DNA from: Charina bottae
Lineage: Eukaryota > Chordata > Lepidosauria > Squamata > Charinaidae
Direction of reading: 5' to 3'
DNA length: 64,000 bases
NCBI GenBank assembly: GCA_023362775.1
Contig: JALMGJ010000006.1
Coordinates: 10,434,501 to 10,498,500, forward strand
Position numbers and translations under genes: made by a program. Positions 32,228 through 44,563 of this stretch are shown here, piece after piece; the stretch's first letter is position 1, and each line of letters opens with the position of its first letter. The notes under the pieces were generated by a model. It had not been told where the DNA came from. It did no database searches and was given only the letters and a program-made list of their open reading frames with translations.

Positions 32228-33655
32228 TTACAATTGCTTCTCCCATTGTAACCGAATGAGACCTTGGACTGCATTGCCCCTCCGCAGACTCTCTCCTTGC
32301 TCCAATCCCAGGGCGTGCCTTGGTTTTCTGAGCAGTTCTGGGAGATGAAGTGCAAGACGAGAAGCCCAGAGCACCGGTGGAGGAAGTTGAAGAGGGAATC
32401 TGATCAAGCATGGGTAAGAATCTATATTAAGGCTTACATCATGGTGATAAGGGCAGTGAAACGAGGTTATTTTCCCACCCTGATGTTGCATCTGCCAATA
32501 GCCACTCAGGGGCCCCGTTTAAGGTGACCTAATCCCTGCTGTGGAGGGAGGACTCACAGGATGGTCTCCAGGGCTGCTGCAAGGAATATTCTTGCTATCT
32601 GGCAGATAAAGTTGCTTGGATTTGCTCAGAGTTGGATTCTGACAGGACAGGTCCAGGTGAGGCGCTGAGGTATGGCCTTGTACAGTTATCTGGAGCGAGT
32701 TTGGCTCTGTGATTCTTGAGGAAGTGGACAGGATCCTCCAGTCTATGACCTCGGCCACCTATTAAAACCAGAGATGACTTGCGGTTGGGCCCACCTGGTG
32801 GTGTCTGCTTCTCTGGAGGAGAGGGTGATCCCCTCAGCCTTGAAGGAGCTGTGGTGCGCCCTCTCCTCAACAGACCATCACTGGACCCAACCATCCTAGA
32901 CAATTTCCATCCAGCCTCTAACTTTCCCTTTCTAGGGAAGGTGGTGGAGAGGGTGGTCGGGCTTCAACTCTAAAGGACCCTGGAAGAAGCAGATTATCTA
33001 GACCAGTTTCAGTTGGATTTCAGGCCAGTGTGCAGTATGGAAACAGCATTAGTCTCACTTGTTGATAACCTGTGGCAGAGCCAGGATTGGGGTGGTGCAA
33101 TCATCCTGGTGCTCCTTGATCTCTCAGCAGCTTTCGTATCATCAACCACTGTATCCTATTAGGGTTTGGAGTGGAAGGCACTATTTTGTGGTGGTTCTCC
33201 TCCTTTCTGGCCAATTTCAATCACTGTGACAGGTCACACCCACAGCCTGTTACTTGTGGGGTGCCTCGGGGTTCGACTCTCTCTCCTCTTTTAACATTTA
33301 CATCAGGGGTGGGGAACCTTTTTTCTGCCAAGGGCCATTTGGATATTTATAAAATCATTCGTGGACCGGGGGGTGGGGTTTGTGGGCGGGAGCCAATCAT
33401 GCAGAAGGGGCAGGGTTTGTGGGCAGGAGCCAATCATATGCACCAAGGGACGGGGTTTGCAAGTGGGAGCCAATCACAAGCACCAGGGGGCGGGGTTTGC
33501 GGGTGGGAGCCAATCACGCAGAAGGTCATGCGGTTGCCTTGGGAAGGCCAGACCAAATGATTTCGCGGGCCTTATACGGCCCGTGGGCTGGACATTGCCC
33601 ACCCCTGATTTACATGAATCCACTGGGTGAGGTCATTCTGTATTTTTTAAAAATT
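32228..33655 (+). mobile_element. L2-type LINE ORF2 fragment, split by a hAT insertion
   Basis: The order of L2-type ORF2 is seen: a basic linker RWRKLKRESDQAWVRIYIKA near 32380, then GAVVRPLLNRPSLDPTILDN and SNFPFLGKVVERVVGLQL near 32850-32970, then ILVLLDLSAAF (reverse transcriptase motif A, with the second half lost) and CGVPRGSTLSPLL (motif B) near 33270. It resumes after the hAT insertion as FTFYMNPLGEV-like text at 33609. Frameshifts and stops show it is dead. It is truncated on both sides. Confidence 0.85.
33304..33607 (+). mobile_element. hAT-type MITE, CAGGGGTGGGCAAC family, long copy
   Basis: The element is 304 bp with ends CAGGGGTGGGGAACC and GCCCACCCCTG. A perfect 8-bp duplication ATTTACAT flanks it (33296-33303 and 33608-33615). 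Inside are about four units of GGGGCGGGGTTTGCGGG / AGCCAATCA type. The LINE reading frame on either side joins up when the element and one duplication are taken out. Confidence 0.93.
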
Positions 33656-36512
33656 ACGCAATTCAGATAAAAGAAATTTAACATAACTGATATGTGAGCC
33701 TATGTGGTTCTTATTGAAGAGGACCCTAAAGAGGGTGAACTTATGTATATTTTTATAATAATGCAAATCTGCATAAAGTACAGTAATGTATACAATATTC
33801 ACAGGGAAAAGATGGATTTCAGTTTATCAATTTTAGAAAATAATGTGGAAAGAAGTAATATAGGAAAGAGAGAAGAAATGGAGAGAATATGTCCCAATGG
33901 TTTACTTTACAAATTAGTGTTTACTAACTAGACAGAAGGAAAAAAATATTACATCACATGGGAAATGATAAGGAGAGTTTCCCCTAATCACAAACCATAA
34001 AGTTCACATTCTAGAAGATAATCTATGCCTTCAAGTACAGACCATTCTAGAATAGTTATTTTGTGAAGGGATTTTTTAAAAAATCAACCTAGGAAAAGGA
34101 GAACAGAAACAAGAAAGCAGGTGAAAAAAACATCCCTGCAATGCTCCTTGGGTTTAAAAAGTATACCCACTAAGATTCTACAACTACCATCTTAAAACAC
34201 ATTTATTAACAAGATAATACAAAAATTAGCTGCACTTTATGGTTCAAACGTAACACTAAATTATAAATCTTAAGCAGAATCTTTTGGACCCATCCATGTG
34301 GCTGCACTACAGAAAATGATGGGAATGAATAACATCGAGACTTAGTAATCATTTAGCATATACAGTGAAATTTTCTCAATTTTCCAGACCTTGATACAAG
34401 GGACTTGCATGCAACAGACCAAATTTCCACATTATACAGATGCTTTACATAATGTCATTTGCAAGATGATATTATCATGCAAATGGAAAATTACTGAGAC
34501 AATTTACTTTTGTATTTAAAAGATATTAGTGAATAACTGACATTCTGTTAAAACAAGGTTTCACTGTATTTGCACTGGATAAGCATAAAGACTATCTTGA
34601 ATTTGACACCTGCATCTTTTAGTTCATGGATCATTTTAGGTAAATGCCAACTGGCCAAATTGGCTACACTGCCCTGTCCCCTGGCAATGCTGATTTTATT
34701 TTTATTTACATATGATAACTCATGTGCAATTCCATGACCTGTTTTCATAAAATCTTATTAAAGACCCAGAAGATTAAAAATGTTTTTATGTGAAAAACAT
34801 ATTGAATGAATTAGTCCTGTGGCTTAATATCTCAATTCAAAATGTTCCCTTCAGTTTCTCAACCTACTGAAGCAAGCATTTTGTGAAACTGTATCACAGT
34901 GTAGAAGTTATGTACATAAGCAGTAGTAAAGTTTACAAATTCCTAGTGACACCTGCGGAGTCTCTTTAGGATACAGAGGTTAAATAATGTTTAATATATT
35001 TCAGGATAACTATTACACTATTAATATTTCCAATGGAGGACCACGGAGTCACCATTGGACATGTTGCACTATAAATGCCAAAAAAGGACTTGATTTGACA
35101 GGGGAAAGCAGATGCAAACTTAAAATCGTATTTCCAATATGAAGCTAATTCAAACATGCCATCATGCATATTCTCTATGCATGTTATTTGTGAAGAAGCT
35201 TAATATGTCATTTTAAAGGCATAAACTTTTAAAGATCCCTTAAAAAATAAAATATCAATTGTATGTGACTTACAAAGAATATACATTTAACTACTCAGAC
35301 TGCAAAGTCAATATTAAATTAAAACATTTACTGCATATCAACTGAAAGACTAAACCCATTATCCACAAAACATCTAAATTACAGTATTAGGATAAGCAGC
35401 AAAGTCAACAAAGTCAACACTTCTTCCTTTGCTAGCTTTCAAATTAAATGTTACAAAATTAAATCAAATGAACTATTTAAAACAAAATGAAAAGTTACAT
35501 GAAACATACAGTCATGCGGAATATTCGGGGGGAAAAGGAGCAACTGGACTGTTTAAAAGCTCTTGGAAGCTTTCTTGAATTATTTTTTTTTGCATAGGAA
35601 CCATTCTAAAAGGAATGTGGAGAAAATAATAACCAACTCCAAATTCCTAAAATAAAAGCTCCAAGGTAGATAAACGATTCTCAAAATAAAATTAACACAA
35701 ATAGAAATAGGTGAGGAGAAATGTCACACGGTGATTGGAACATACCCGCCTTCTACAGAACTTATGGGGCGATCCTCCCTTAGCGACAGGTAACACAAGA
35801 AATGGAAAGAAAATCATCCACTGATACAATGCTGCTATTTATTTTGAATTAATCCACATTTTAATGGAATGTGACATATAAGCATATAATTTTCGGTAGA
35901 ACCCTCTTCATTGAAGTAAAATTTCACTGCTATAAACGGTTTGAAATTCACCCAGTGAAAGTGAGGGCCTTGTTCCCAATGTGGTTTTCAGCTCTAATGG
36001 TCAGGCTTAAATAGTAGCTCATAAACAATTAAATACAAAATTAAAGTGTGTAGGTGGGTTATGAGGAAAGTAGTTTGCCCCTATTCTGAAACAGCTCCTC
36101 ACATGAAGGTGAGCTGTTAAGATTTTGCTTAAGTTCAAAGTTGACTAAAACAGGAATATGAGAAAGGTCAGTTGATGAGAAACAAAGAACATAGCTTATT
36201 ATACAAGTTTATGAAAATCTTCATGTTCTAAATCTCTTCTTTATATGGATATACATTTAATCCATCTGTCTGAACAAAGATGACAGCATATATAATTCAC
36301 AATTGCAGTAGAAAGATAATCATTTAATAACAAAGGAAACAGTACACAGAGGAAAATATAGGGATGTTTTTAAAGCGATAGCTATAGGCTGAAATCTTAG
36401 ACAGATTTTCCAAGAAGTAAATCCTACTGAACTCAATGGCATTTACTTCTTCTTAGACATGAACTATGCTGGTATACATCAACTATAAAATAGGATTTAA
36501 TGTGTTTCTTAC

Positions 36513-36598
36513 CCTTTGCTCCAGAGCTGACTGAGTTTGTTGTCTTAACAGAGCTTTTAATGGCCCCCCTTCTTTTCCAGCACTACCACTTCCCATTC
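36513..36598 (-). CDS. C2CD5: C2CD5 coding exon 8
   Basis: This exon has 86 nt: two bases then 28 codons, ending in phase 0. It encodes MGSGSAGKEGGPLKALLRQQ then TQSALEQR, about residues 319-346. The acceptor is TTCTTTAG and the donor is AGG|GTAAGAA. It lies between a 9.5-kb intron upstream and a 5.8-kb intron downstream. A single exchange (L for F in GGP-L-KALL) separates it from the human sequence as I remember it. Confidence 0.95.
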
Positions 36599-37904
36599 CT
36601 AAAGAACATCAGCACGTAAGTCAAAACAAAATCAATCAATTAATAGACATTACACTGAAGTTATATTTTAAAAATGGCACACCTTTGATTACTAGCAAAT
36701 ACAGGCAACGCTGTGAAAGTCTAATCTGAGATAGTCAAAAAGCCAAAATTGTGTATTAATTAATTTATGAAAAGATGAATTTGGAAGGAAAAAAATACTG
36801 TAAGCTTCAACTTCATTTAGCAGGCTATTATTTTTAAATTATACTTAAAATTAGTGCACACGCAGCCTACGATTTATGTGTAAAAACTATTAAACATGAT
36901 CATGTTAGATGTAAAGTTTAGTAAGCCATTGGCTAAAGATTATGCTCTTGAGTCTAATTTGAACTTTAAAAAACCCAAACAGAATTCAGAGGTTAAATAT
37001 TTCAGAGTATTTAAAAATGACATTACCACATTGCAGTCTGAGACACAATGGTTTTGACATGATTGATTATGTGTCATCAAGTCGTTTTCGACTTCTAGTG
37101 ACCACATAGACAGACATTTTGACATAGCAAGGGACTGAAATTTGGTACTCTATGGTAATCTAATGGGCCTATAGAGCTGTTAGAAAAAGGGTATAATCAC
37201 ACATGTTTAAAGGCATAAAGTAAAATAATATATTTTCAAGGCTGAAATGGTGAAGGGATTGAAGGCATTGTTTACAATGTTTACAGAGTAATTCCATTTA
37301 ATTTATTCAGGAAAGGTTGTATCTCAGTCATAAGCATATAATTTAAATACAAAGTTCCAAGTATCAATCTTTGGTATCTCCAATTGGAAGACTTGTGTCC
37401 TAAACTCCAAACACCCAGTGATCATCACCATCAACAATACTGGGCTGAATGGATTCCTGATCAGACTCAATGTCCACATTTACAATTAATAAGGAAGGAA
37501 GTCCAACTTCTCTTAATCCACAAACCAGTAAGTGGACAAATTAGTAGGGGATACCTTAGTATGATGATGAAGTCCAGGGTTACAATTTAATGTGCTCACA
37601 AAAGCCAGGATGAAAGCTGATTTTAAATTGGTTTTTTTTTTCTGGTTGGCTTAAAAATCCTTGTTTCTCTGGATAGAAACAACAAAAACCCCAGGACTGG
37701 ACATCATGCTAAACTACTCACCTACCAGTTTAGGTGAAAAGAGGAGCAAAGTGGGACAAATACATTGGGCACATAAATGGATTACTAGTTTACACTGTGG
37801 TTTAACAAATTAGAAAGTTTGGCTTTTCACAGCCCACATAAGATTACTTAATATGTTCTTAATCAAATCTACTCTAGTATTCAAGACATATGTATGTTTT
37901 AAGG

Positions 37905-38136
37905 CAGAGCTTTCCAAACTGTGTGTCGGGACACGTTAGTGTGTCGGCTGCAGTGTCTGGGTGAGTCGGGGCTGCTGCTGCCTCTGAGCCCTGCCAGGAT
38001 TCCGTGCAGGTCCTAGTGCCTGCCTTGTGCCCTCCTGTAAGTGTGTCGTGAAATTATGCCCTGCTGTAAGAGTGTGTCGCGAAATGATGCATGTCTAAAA
38101 AGTGTGTCACCAACATGAAAAGTTTGGAAAGCTCTG
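37905..38136 (+). mobile_element. hAT-type MITE, CAGAGCTTTCC family, copy D (1 unit)
   Basis: The element is 232 bp with a perfect duplication TTTTAAGG (37897-37904 and 38137-38144). It holds a single internal unit with GGTCCTAGTGCCTGCCTTGT and is the shortest member of the subgroup with copies B, E and F. Confidence 0.94.
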
Positions 38137-39633
38137 TTTTAAGGGGACAAACTTGCCCAATGCTGCCTTGCTTTCTTCATAACCATGCCGATCAGTTGTG
38201 CTTAAGCTTCTTAAAATGTCCTCTTTCATAGACTCAATTCTCCCCAAACTGCTCAGGGCAATCCTCAGTGAAGTAAGACTTGCACAAAAGTACATGGATG
38301 CTTATAGGCCAGAACGTTACGGCCACAATAAGTATCTGAAGTACATATAAGCAGCCATACTCTTGCAACTAAGTACTATTGAGGGAATTACAGAGGTCTA
38401 CTTGGTTTAAAAACAAAGGATTAAACTGACAAGGTTAATTATTTATCTAATTTCAGACACTTTTAAGATTTCCTACTCATTTTCAAATTTTTACAATATT
38501 CATTTTGTACAAACCCCTGAAATTACAGCTGATGTTCTGTAAACCCTTGCAACTTTGCAAATGCTAGCAATGTAAAGGGAAACAGATCCTACCACATGAT
38601 TAAATTTTAGTCTACAGATCACTGGTCATTCCTGTCCTATTAAAACTTCCATTTTTAGCTGTTTTTGGATAAGGAAACAAATATTAGCATCTATATAGTC
38701 CCATTCTGGATTATGTAGTCAGTCTAATTTTACTTTTTTTTGCTGTCAAATCTGTCTGACAAGGGACTATACAATACTAAGATCAGAGACAGAAATGGAA
38801 TGAAGGCTGTTTGTGGAAATTAAACATACTTCATCTAGAAAGAGGACAACCAAAACTGTATTGGTCAACAGCATCAACCAAGTTTACATTTATTGAAGCA
38901 GCCTTGTGAAAGGACAGGCAAAACTGACATTTTTACTCTGAACATTTAGAATGGTGTTAAAATTGCAGACACAAAAACAAAGCAGGGCTGATGGCCACAT
39001 GATGGTCAACAGAGTAATACAAATGGTCTGAACAACAACAAGAGATGTTTCTCCCAATTGAAACAGAGGAGCATTGATAAATGGCCGGAAATGGATGGCT
39101 ACATCGCCAGCTTTTAATTAAAAAAAAAAGACCAATTACCTATCTAATAAAGCTTTGGGAGGGAAAAGACTTATAAAAATGCATTATAAAAATGATTTTT
39201 TAAAAAAAAAAATAGTTACAAACTTTGAAAAAAATGAAGGTAATGGAAAACCAATCTCGGCAGAGTAATTATATAATCGTCATGTAGCCAGCAGTTTTCG
39301 GAATTTAAACGGGTCTGTGTGAAGAAATCATAAGCAGCTTTCGGACTGTGCTTGGTGCCACTACCAAAACTAGCAAGGCGATTTAAGAATAATCCTACCG
39401 GAAGCAGCCAGAAGCAGCTCTTCACTGAAAGAAATACTTTTCCTCAGAACTGGGTTCAAATGGCTAGAGTGGACAGGGTTAGAGCCAGACCCAGAGCAGA
39501 GGAGGCGGGACTGTGTAAGTTGTGGGGAACCACAAGATAATGTTGGGGAACTGGGAAACAGGAAAATCTTGGGTCCCCACGGGGAAAGTGCTGCGGAGAA
39601 AAGCAGTAGAGAAGAGATGGTCGATTTCAGAAA

Positions 39634-39942
39634 ATGACTAAAAAGAAATCAAGAGGAAAAGAAAAAATAAAAGCAAAACGAATCAAGCAAAATCAGGTTT
39701 TGAAGAAAAGAACAGACAGCAAGCAGCATATGAACGAATGGTTCCCGACTTACAATTCACATGATGACAAATACGACGTGATGGAGGAGCACATTCAACA
39801 CGATACCTTAATATATTATTCCTCTGTTTTAAAGGAACGAAAGTGTGCTTCATTTTTTTTTAAAATTCCCAGCTTATTCAAACTGAATGGGTTTCACAGG
39901 AGATTAATAGTTATTTTCCGGGAGACTAAAAATAATAATTAA
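39634..39942 (+). CDS. Orphan open frame, 102 codons, unknown
   Basis: ATG in the context AAAATGA is followed by 102 codons. The first third is very basic (MTKKKSRGKEKIKAKRIKQN), the middle is acidic and hydrophilic (HDDKYDVMEE) and the end is basic again. I recognise no domain, no signal peptide and no membrane segment. It is antisense to C2CD5 inside intron 7, where no other repeat is evident. A poly-T slip-prone run interrupts codons near 39856. It may be chance, a retrocopy fragment or part of a lineage-specific gene. Confidence 0.15.
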   Translation: MTKKKSRGKEKIKAKRIKQNQVLKKRTDSKQHMNEWFPTYNSHDDKYDVMEEHIQHDTLIYYSSVLKERKCASFFFKIPSLFKLNGFHRRLIVIFRETKNNN

Positions 39943-40436
39943 TAAGTTCCCCTTTTGAGAAGGATTTTGCATTTTCTGATGGAAATGTGAGCAACTCGCT
40001 TTTAAAGCCTTACATTTTTAAAAGTTACTTTGCATTTCTTCATTTTTAAAAATAAATAAATAAAGGTGTCCCCCCCCCTCTCAATTTCCTCCACATATAT
40101 ACATTTGGGTAAGTACCAAAATCTTCATTCAGAAAATAGTCAACCTCTGTATTACTACAACCTCTGTTAATTTAGTAAGTAAAGCACAATTCTCAGGTTT
40201 AAGACTCTGAGCTTCCATCAGTGAAAAATTGTATATGATACCTCTAAAGCTAAACTTCCCATCTGTAATACACAGTTATTATTAGCAGTGAATCTCTGTC
40301 TTTTTTAAAAGCTCAAATATGCCAGATATAGATTTACAGTGCTTCAGCCTTTCCTATCTTTTATTTTGTAAAATATATGACAGGGATCCTTGGAAGCAAT
40401 TCAAAATAGAACTTGATGATGATTTGATATTCTTTA

Positions 40437-40612
40437 ATTCTAGTCCTGCCTTAGGCACAAAACCAGCTAGGTGACCTTGGGCCAGTCACTTTCTCTCAGC
40501 CCTAAGAAGGAGGCAATGGCAAACCACTTCTGAAAAGCCTTGAGAAGAAAACTGCAGGGACTTGTCCAGGCAGTCTCCGAGCATCGGACATGATTGAACG
40601 GATTAAAAAAAA
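40437..40612 (+). mobile_element. tRNA-derived SINE, 5'-truncated
   Basis: It starts inside the B box (ATTCTAGTCCTGCC) and continues through GGGCCAGTCACTTTCTCTCA to a poly-A tail. The A box is missing. Confidence 0.82.
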
Positions 40613-40704
40613 ATTAACAATGCAGTATGAGAACATCTCCTGTCTAAAGCACTCTTGGGCTCATGGAATTATTTTCAGAGCTGTGGGTTCAACAAATTCT
40701 AAGT

Positions 40705-40992
40705 CAGAGCTTTCCAAACTGTGTGTCGGGACACATTAGTGTGTCGGCTGCAGTGTCTGGGTGTGTCGCGGCTGCTGCTGCCTCCGAGCCCTGCCAGGAT
40801 TCCGTGCAGGTCCTAGTGCCTGCCTTGTGCCGTCCTGCCTCCAAACCTGCTGTGATTCCGCGCAGGTCCTAATGCCTGCCTTGTGCCCTGCTGTAAGTGT
40901 GTCGTGAAAGGATGCCCTGCTGTAAGAGTGTGTCGCGAAATGATGCATGTCTAAAAAGTGTGTCACCAACATGAAAAGTTTGGAAAGCTCTG
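40705..40992 (+). mobile_element. hAT-type MITE, CAGAGCTTTCC family, copy E (2 units)
   Basis: The element is 288 bp. Flanks TTCTAAGT and CTCTAAGT match at 7 of 8. It has the same layout as copy D, with two internal units carrying GGTCCTA(G/A)TGCCTGCC. Confidence 0.93.
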
Positions 40993-41010
40993 CTCTAAGT
41001 AGTCCTTACT

Positions 41011-41040
41011 TGTGTGTGTGTGTGTGTGTGCACGCGTGTG
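41011..41040. repeat. (TG)n microsatellite
   Basis: Ten TG units, then a mixed CACGCGTGTG stretch. Confidence 0.85.
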
Positions 41041-41610
41041 CATGTATGGAAGATGCTGTTTCCACTTTCTTACTGCTGCAGCCCATGAAAAGGATCAAGA
41101 TATTTTGATGAGAATGATACTAGATTTAAGACGGTGGGGGAAAGAAACGAGCAGGAAATGCGGTATTGTCCTTCCTGTCTTAAGAAGGCAAAAGTATAGT
41201 TTTTTTGCCCATCAAGGGGTGTGCAGATTATGAGTTGAGCTTACCTAAATTATGTTAAGGCAGTGAGATTTTAGCATTAAAAATGTGTGCAGCCATGTTG
41301 TGGCTTCCATATAAGAAGTGCCGTATTTGTCATTTGGAGTACAAACACAAACATGTGTAGAGAATGGGGGGATTGCATTTAGTCTATCAAATCCCAGCTT
41401 GACAAGCTAAGCTATAAACAAATCTTGTTATTTCGTCTTCCCCCTTCTCACAGCCACTTCGTTCCTCATTTCAGAGTTGTTACTAGAACTGAGAAACAAT
41501 AGTTTATTGTGGTGTTTTACTAAGTCAGGAAGTGAAGCCAATATAAACCATGGCTTCATATCCTGGCTTATTTAGAAATACTTAGCAATTGTTTCCCACT
41601 TTTGACTTTA

Positions 41611-42960
41611 TTATTTTTTTCAACATATACATAAAATACATAAAAACTAAAAAGAATGAAACAAAGAATACTACAAGAAAAAAGAAAACTAAAGAAGTGC
41701 GAAAATACAGAAAAGACTATTACATGGTGGCTTCCGACTTTCTACAACAAAGATATATATATATATCATCATCAATCTCTTTAAACTAAGATAAACATTA
41801 TTTCTATAAAGCATTTCCAACTCTATATAACATTTTCCTCTAAAACAAACTATCTCTCCCTCTTAAAAAAATAAAAAACCTTTTCTAACATAATTATTCG
41901 CCTAATAAGCAAATACTCAAATATTATCCTACTTCACTAAAATTTTACTCCTCTCTGCCTACTAAAATAACAAAAAATAAATTATCTACATTTGGTTAAT
42001 GTCCGTTTACCCAAGGTAAAATCATTATCACCAAAACAAAAACATCAGTCTAAACCTTTAAGAGACCATCCTGACAAACACATTTAATCAATTATCTGAC
42101 TTCAAAATAGACTAAGGCATTTACATATCTCAGTATTACACACAAAGCTTTCCCCTTAAAAGTTTCAAATTCAGCAGCCAGCCTTGATTCTTGGTCTCGA
42201 TTTTCCAGGAACACAGCCAATTGTATCTATCCCTTTGCACCCGAAACTCTTCTTTGTTCAGAATCAAAGTTAACTCTCCACAGTCCAATTTTTTCCCCTT
42301 CACTTTTTGACTTAGAAACGTTAATCCTCATTTTCTTCTTTAAAGAAGGAGCGCTACTCTCAAAGTAGTTTTCACTCATCTTCTTTTTCAAGTTGTTGGT
42401 AGGCTTTAGACTCCACAAGTTCTAGGAGATGGTCCAGGGCTTGGGTGATGTCAAGATAGAGTTCTTTAAAGATCGCTTTCATTTCTTCCATGTCTCTCCA
42501 CAGTGTGTTATCAGGAGAAAAAAGATGTAAACAAGAGCCGTTCTCACAGGAAAGCAGAGGCAGATAGCTCAAAATTCAACTCCGCAGATAAATATTTTAT
42601 AATCCTCAAAATGTTAAGAAAATGGCAACAAAACAGCAAAAATCTTTAAATCCCAATATTAGAATTTAAATATTAAAAAAGCCAACTTTCCAAATTAATA
42701 AATTCCAAAAATAATGAAAATCACCAAGAGCTTCGCATTTCTTTGTTGCAAAAGGCCTCTCTTTGGTAACAAATAAACAAAACAAAAAAAAAAACCTTGG
42801 TGTTTTAGAAATGGGGTGGCAAGATTTAGTGTCCGTTTTACGACTTTGGTGCAGCCCCGAACTTGATGACATCCGCGCCTCCCAGCATTCTCAATCATGG
42901 ATTGATCGCAGGGACTCCGTTCCGTGACCGCCCCCCCCCCCCCCCCCGCAAGGAAATGCT
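41611..42960 (-). mobile_element. L1-like non-LTR element remnant
   Basis: Read on the minus strand it begins GC-rich (GGGAGGCGCGGATGTCATCA) with a long G-run (42930-42947). It then has frames with an alpha-helical, acidic piece (DMEEMKAIFKELYLDITQAL, at about 42490) and MSENYFESSAPSLKKKM. It ends in a T/A-rich 3' part with AATAAAGTCAAAAG. This looks like an L1-type 5' end plus part of ORF1 joined to a 3' untranslated region, with no reverse transcriptase. The family is inferred and the ends are approximate. Confidence 0.4.
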
Positions 42961-43516
42961 GTCCGGAGAACAAAGGGATGATTTCCTGGATTCTCCTTAC
43001 CCGGAGAATTCTTCAGGCTGCAGGGACCCAGCCTGCACCCAGAAATGCTGCACCATCGGCGCTGCTTAAAAGAGCTGTACCGTTCAATCTGCCATTCCCC
43101 ACAGGAAGCCCCCCACTTTTGGGACAAAATGAGAAATTATGGTTAGCTAAAGACTTCCTGATTCATCTAATGGCTTATACGATGGGAAAAGTAGAGTGGA
43201 TGACAACGGGGACTCAAGATTGACCCATGACTCATCTTAACAAGCAGTGATATCGCTTGAATGATGTATAGTCTTTACACATAATTACCTTAGATGTACA
43301 CTAATATTAGCATATTCTAACACTAGATACTGCTTTGACAATCGTTCTCATCATTTCTCTAACTGAAACAATTGAGAAAATCTATTTTTTCTAAAGGGAC
43401 CATACGTTAAAATATCCAATTATATGAATCCACATAAACTTGCATTAACATAAACTAGCATAGTCCTTCTTCAACTCTAGAAAATTAGCACAACATAAAA
43501 AGATATCTCTTTAAAG

Positions 43517-43852
43517 CAGGGGTCCCCAACCCCCGGGCCACGGACCGGTACCGGTCTGTGGCCTGTTAGGAACCGGGCTGCACAGCAGGAGGTGCACGGT
43601 GGGCGAGCGACCAAAGCTTCATCTGTATTTACAGCCGCTCCCCATCGCTCGCATTACCGCCTGAGCTCCGCCTCCTGTCAGATCAGCGGCGCCATTAGAT
43701 TCTCATAGGAGCGCGAACCCTACTGTAAACTGCGCATGCAACAGATCTAGGTTGCGCGCTCCTTATGAAACCATCCCCCCCCCCCCCCGGTCCGTGGAAA
43801 AATTGTCTTCCACAAAACCAGTCCCTGGTGCCAAAAAGGTTGGGGACCGCTG
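43517..43852. mobile_element. hAT-type element with CAGGGGTCCCCAACC ends
   Basis: The element is 336 bp with ends CAGGGGTCCCCAACCCC and GGTTGGGGACCGCTG. A perfect 8-bp duplication CTTTAAAG flanks it (43509-43516 and 43853-43860). It contains GGACCGGTACCGGTCTGTGG, TCAGATCAGCGGCGCCATTA and a C-run. From memory, a very similar repeat is common in some mammalian genomes. I do not assert its name. Confidence 0.92.
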
Positions 43853-44563
43853 CTTTAAAGGGAGCAAAACTCTATAAAATAAACTGTAGAAGACCTGAGA
43901 CATACAGTAACTTGCTACAAACCACATTATAGTATTTTGCAAATACAATAATGTTTTTTTTTAAAGCAGGGGGTCATATGGAGAGAATGGATTAAAAATT
44001 GTAATTGTTCACAACTGAGGCATTTTCTAACATTTATCTAAAAAAATAAAATAAAAAATATCCAGCAAACAACCTTCTTGCAAACTTTTTTTAAAGGAGA
44101 AAGACAAATATGCAATGCACATGTACTGGCCACAGATATATGGTTCAGACAATGTTTCTCAAAGTTCTTGAACAGGAATCTGTTCAAATATTACCTTCTG
44201 TACCTTTTCCCTACCTCCATCACCTTAGTACTATTTACTATCCAAAGGAGAGTCTTCAAAAATACTTTGAACATTTTAATACATGCTCCTGGTGCATTTA
44301 AATACATGTTCACTAGTGCTCCTAGTGCATAAGACCGAATAATTGAGAAAGAAGCAAAACAGGCTCTACAAACCCTTTATAACCCTTACCCAGAACTCAT
44401 CATAGCCCGAAATCAACAGCAATATTTTGGTACCATTCTTTCAAATCAGATTAGAAAGATGGGATTACTAACAACTGACCCCAATGTGGATTGGTAAAGA
44501 GTTCTCTCTCAGGAAGCTTGCTAGTGGAAAGGAAGGCAACATCTATTTTAGGATCCTATATTC

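Larger units (their letters stand above)
30747..36512 (-). other. C2CD5 intron 8
   Basis: This intron is 5766 nt. It contains a degenerate TIR element (30882-31292) and an L2 copy (32228-33655) split by a hAT insertion (33304-33607). In 31300-32220 and 33660-36510 I see only AT-rich sequence without a gene or repeat I can name. Confidence 0.85.
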
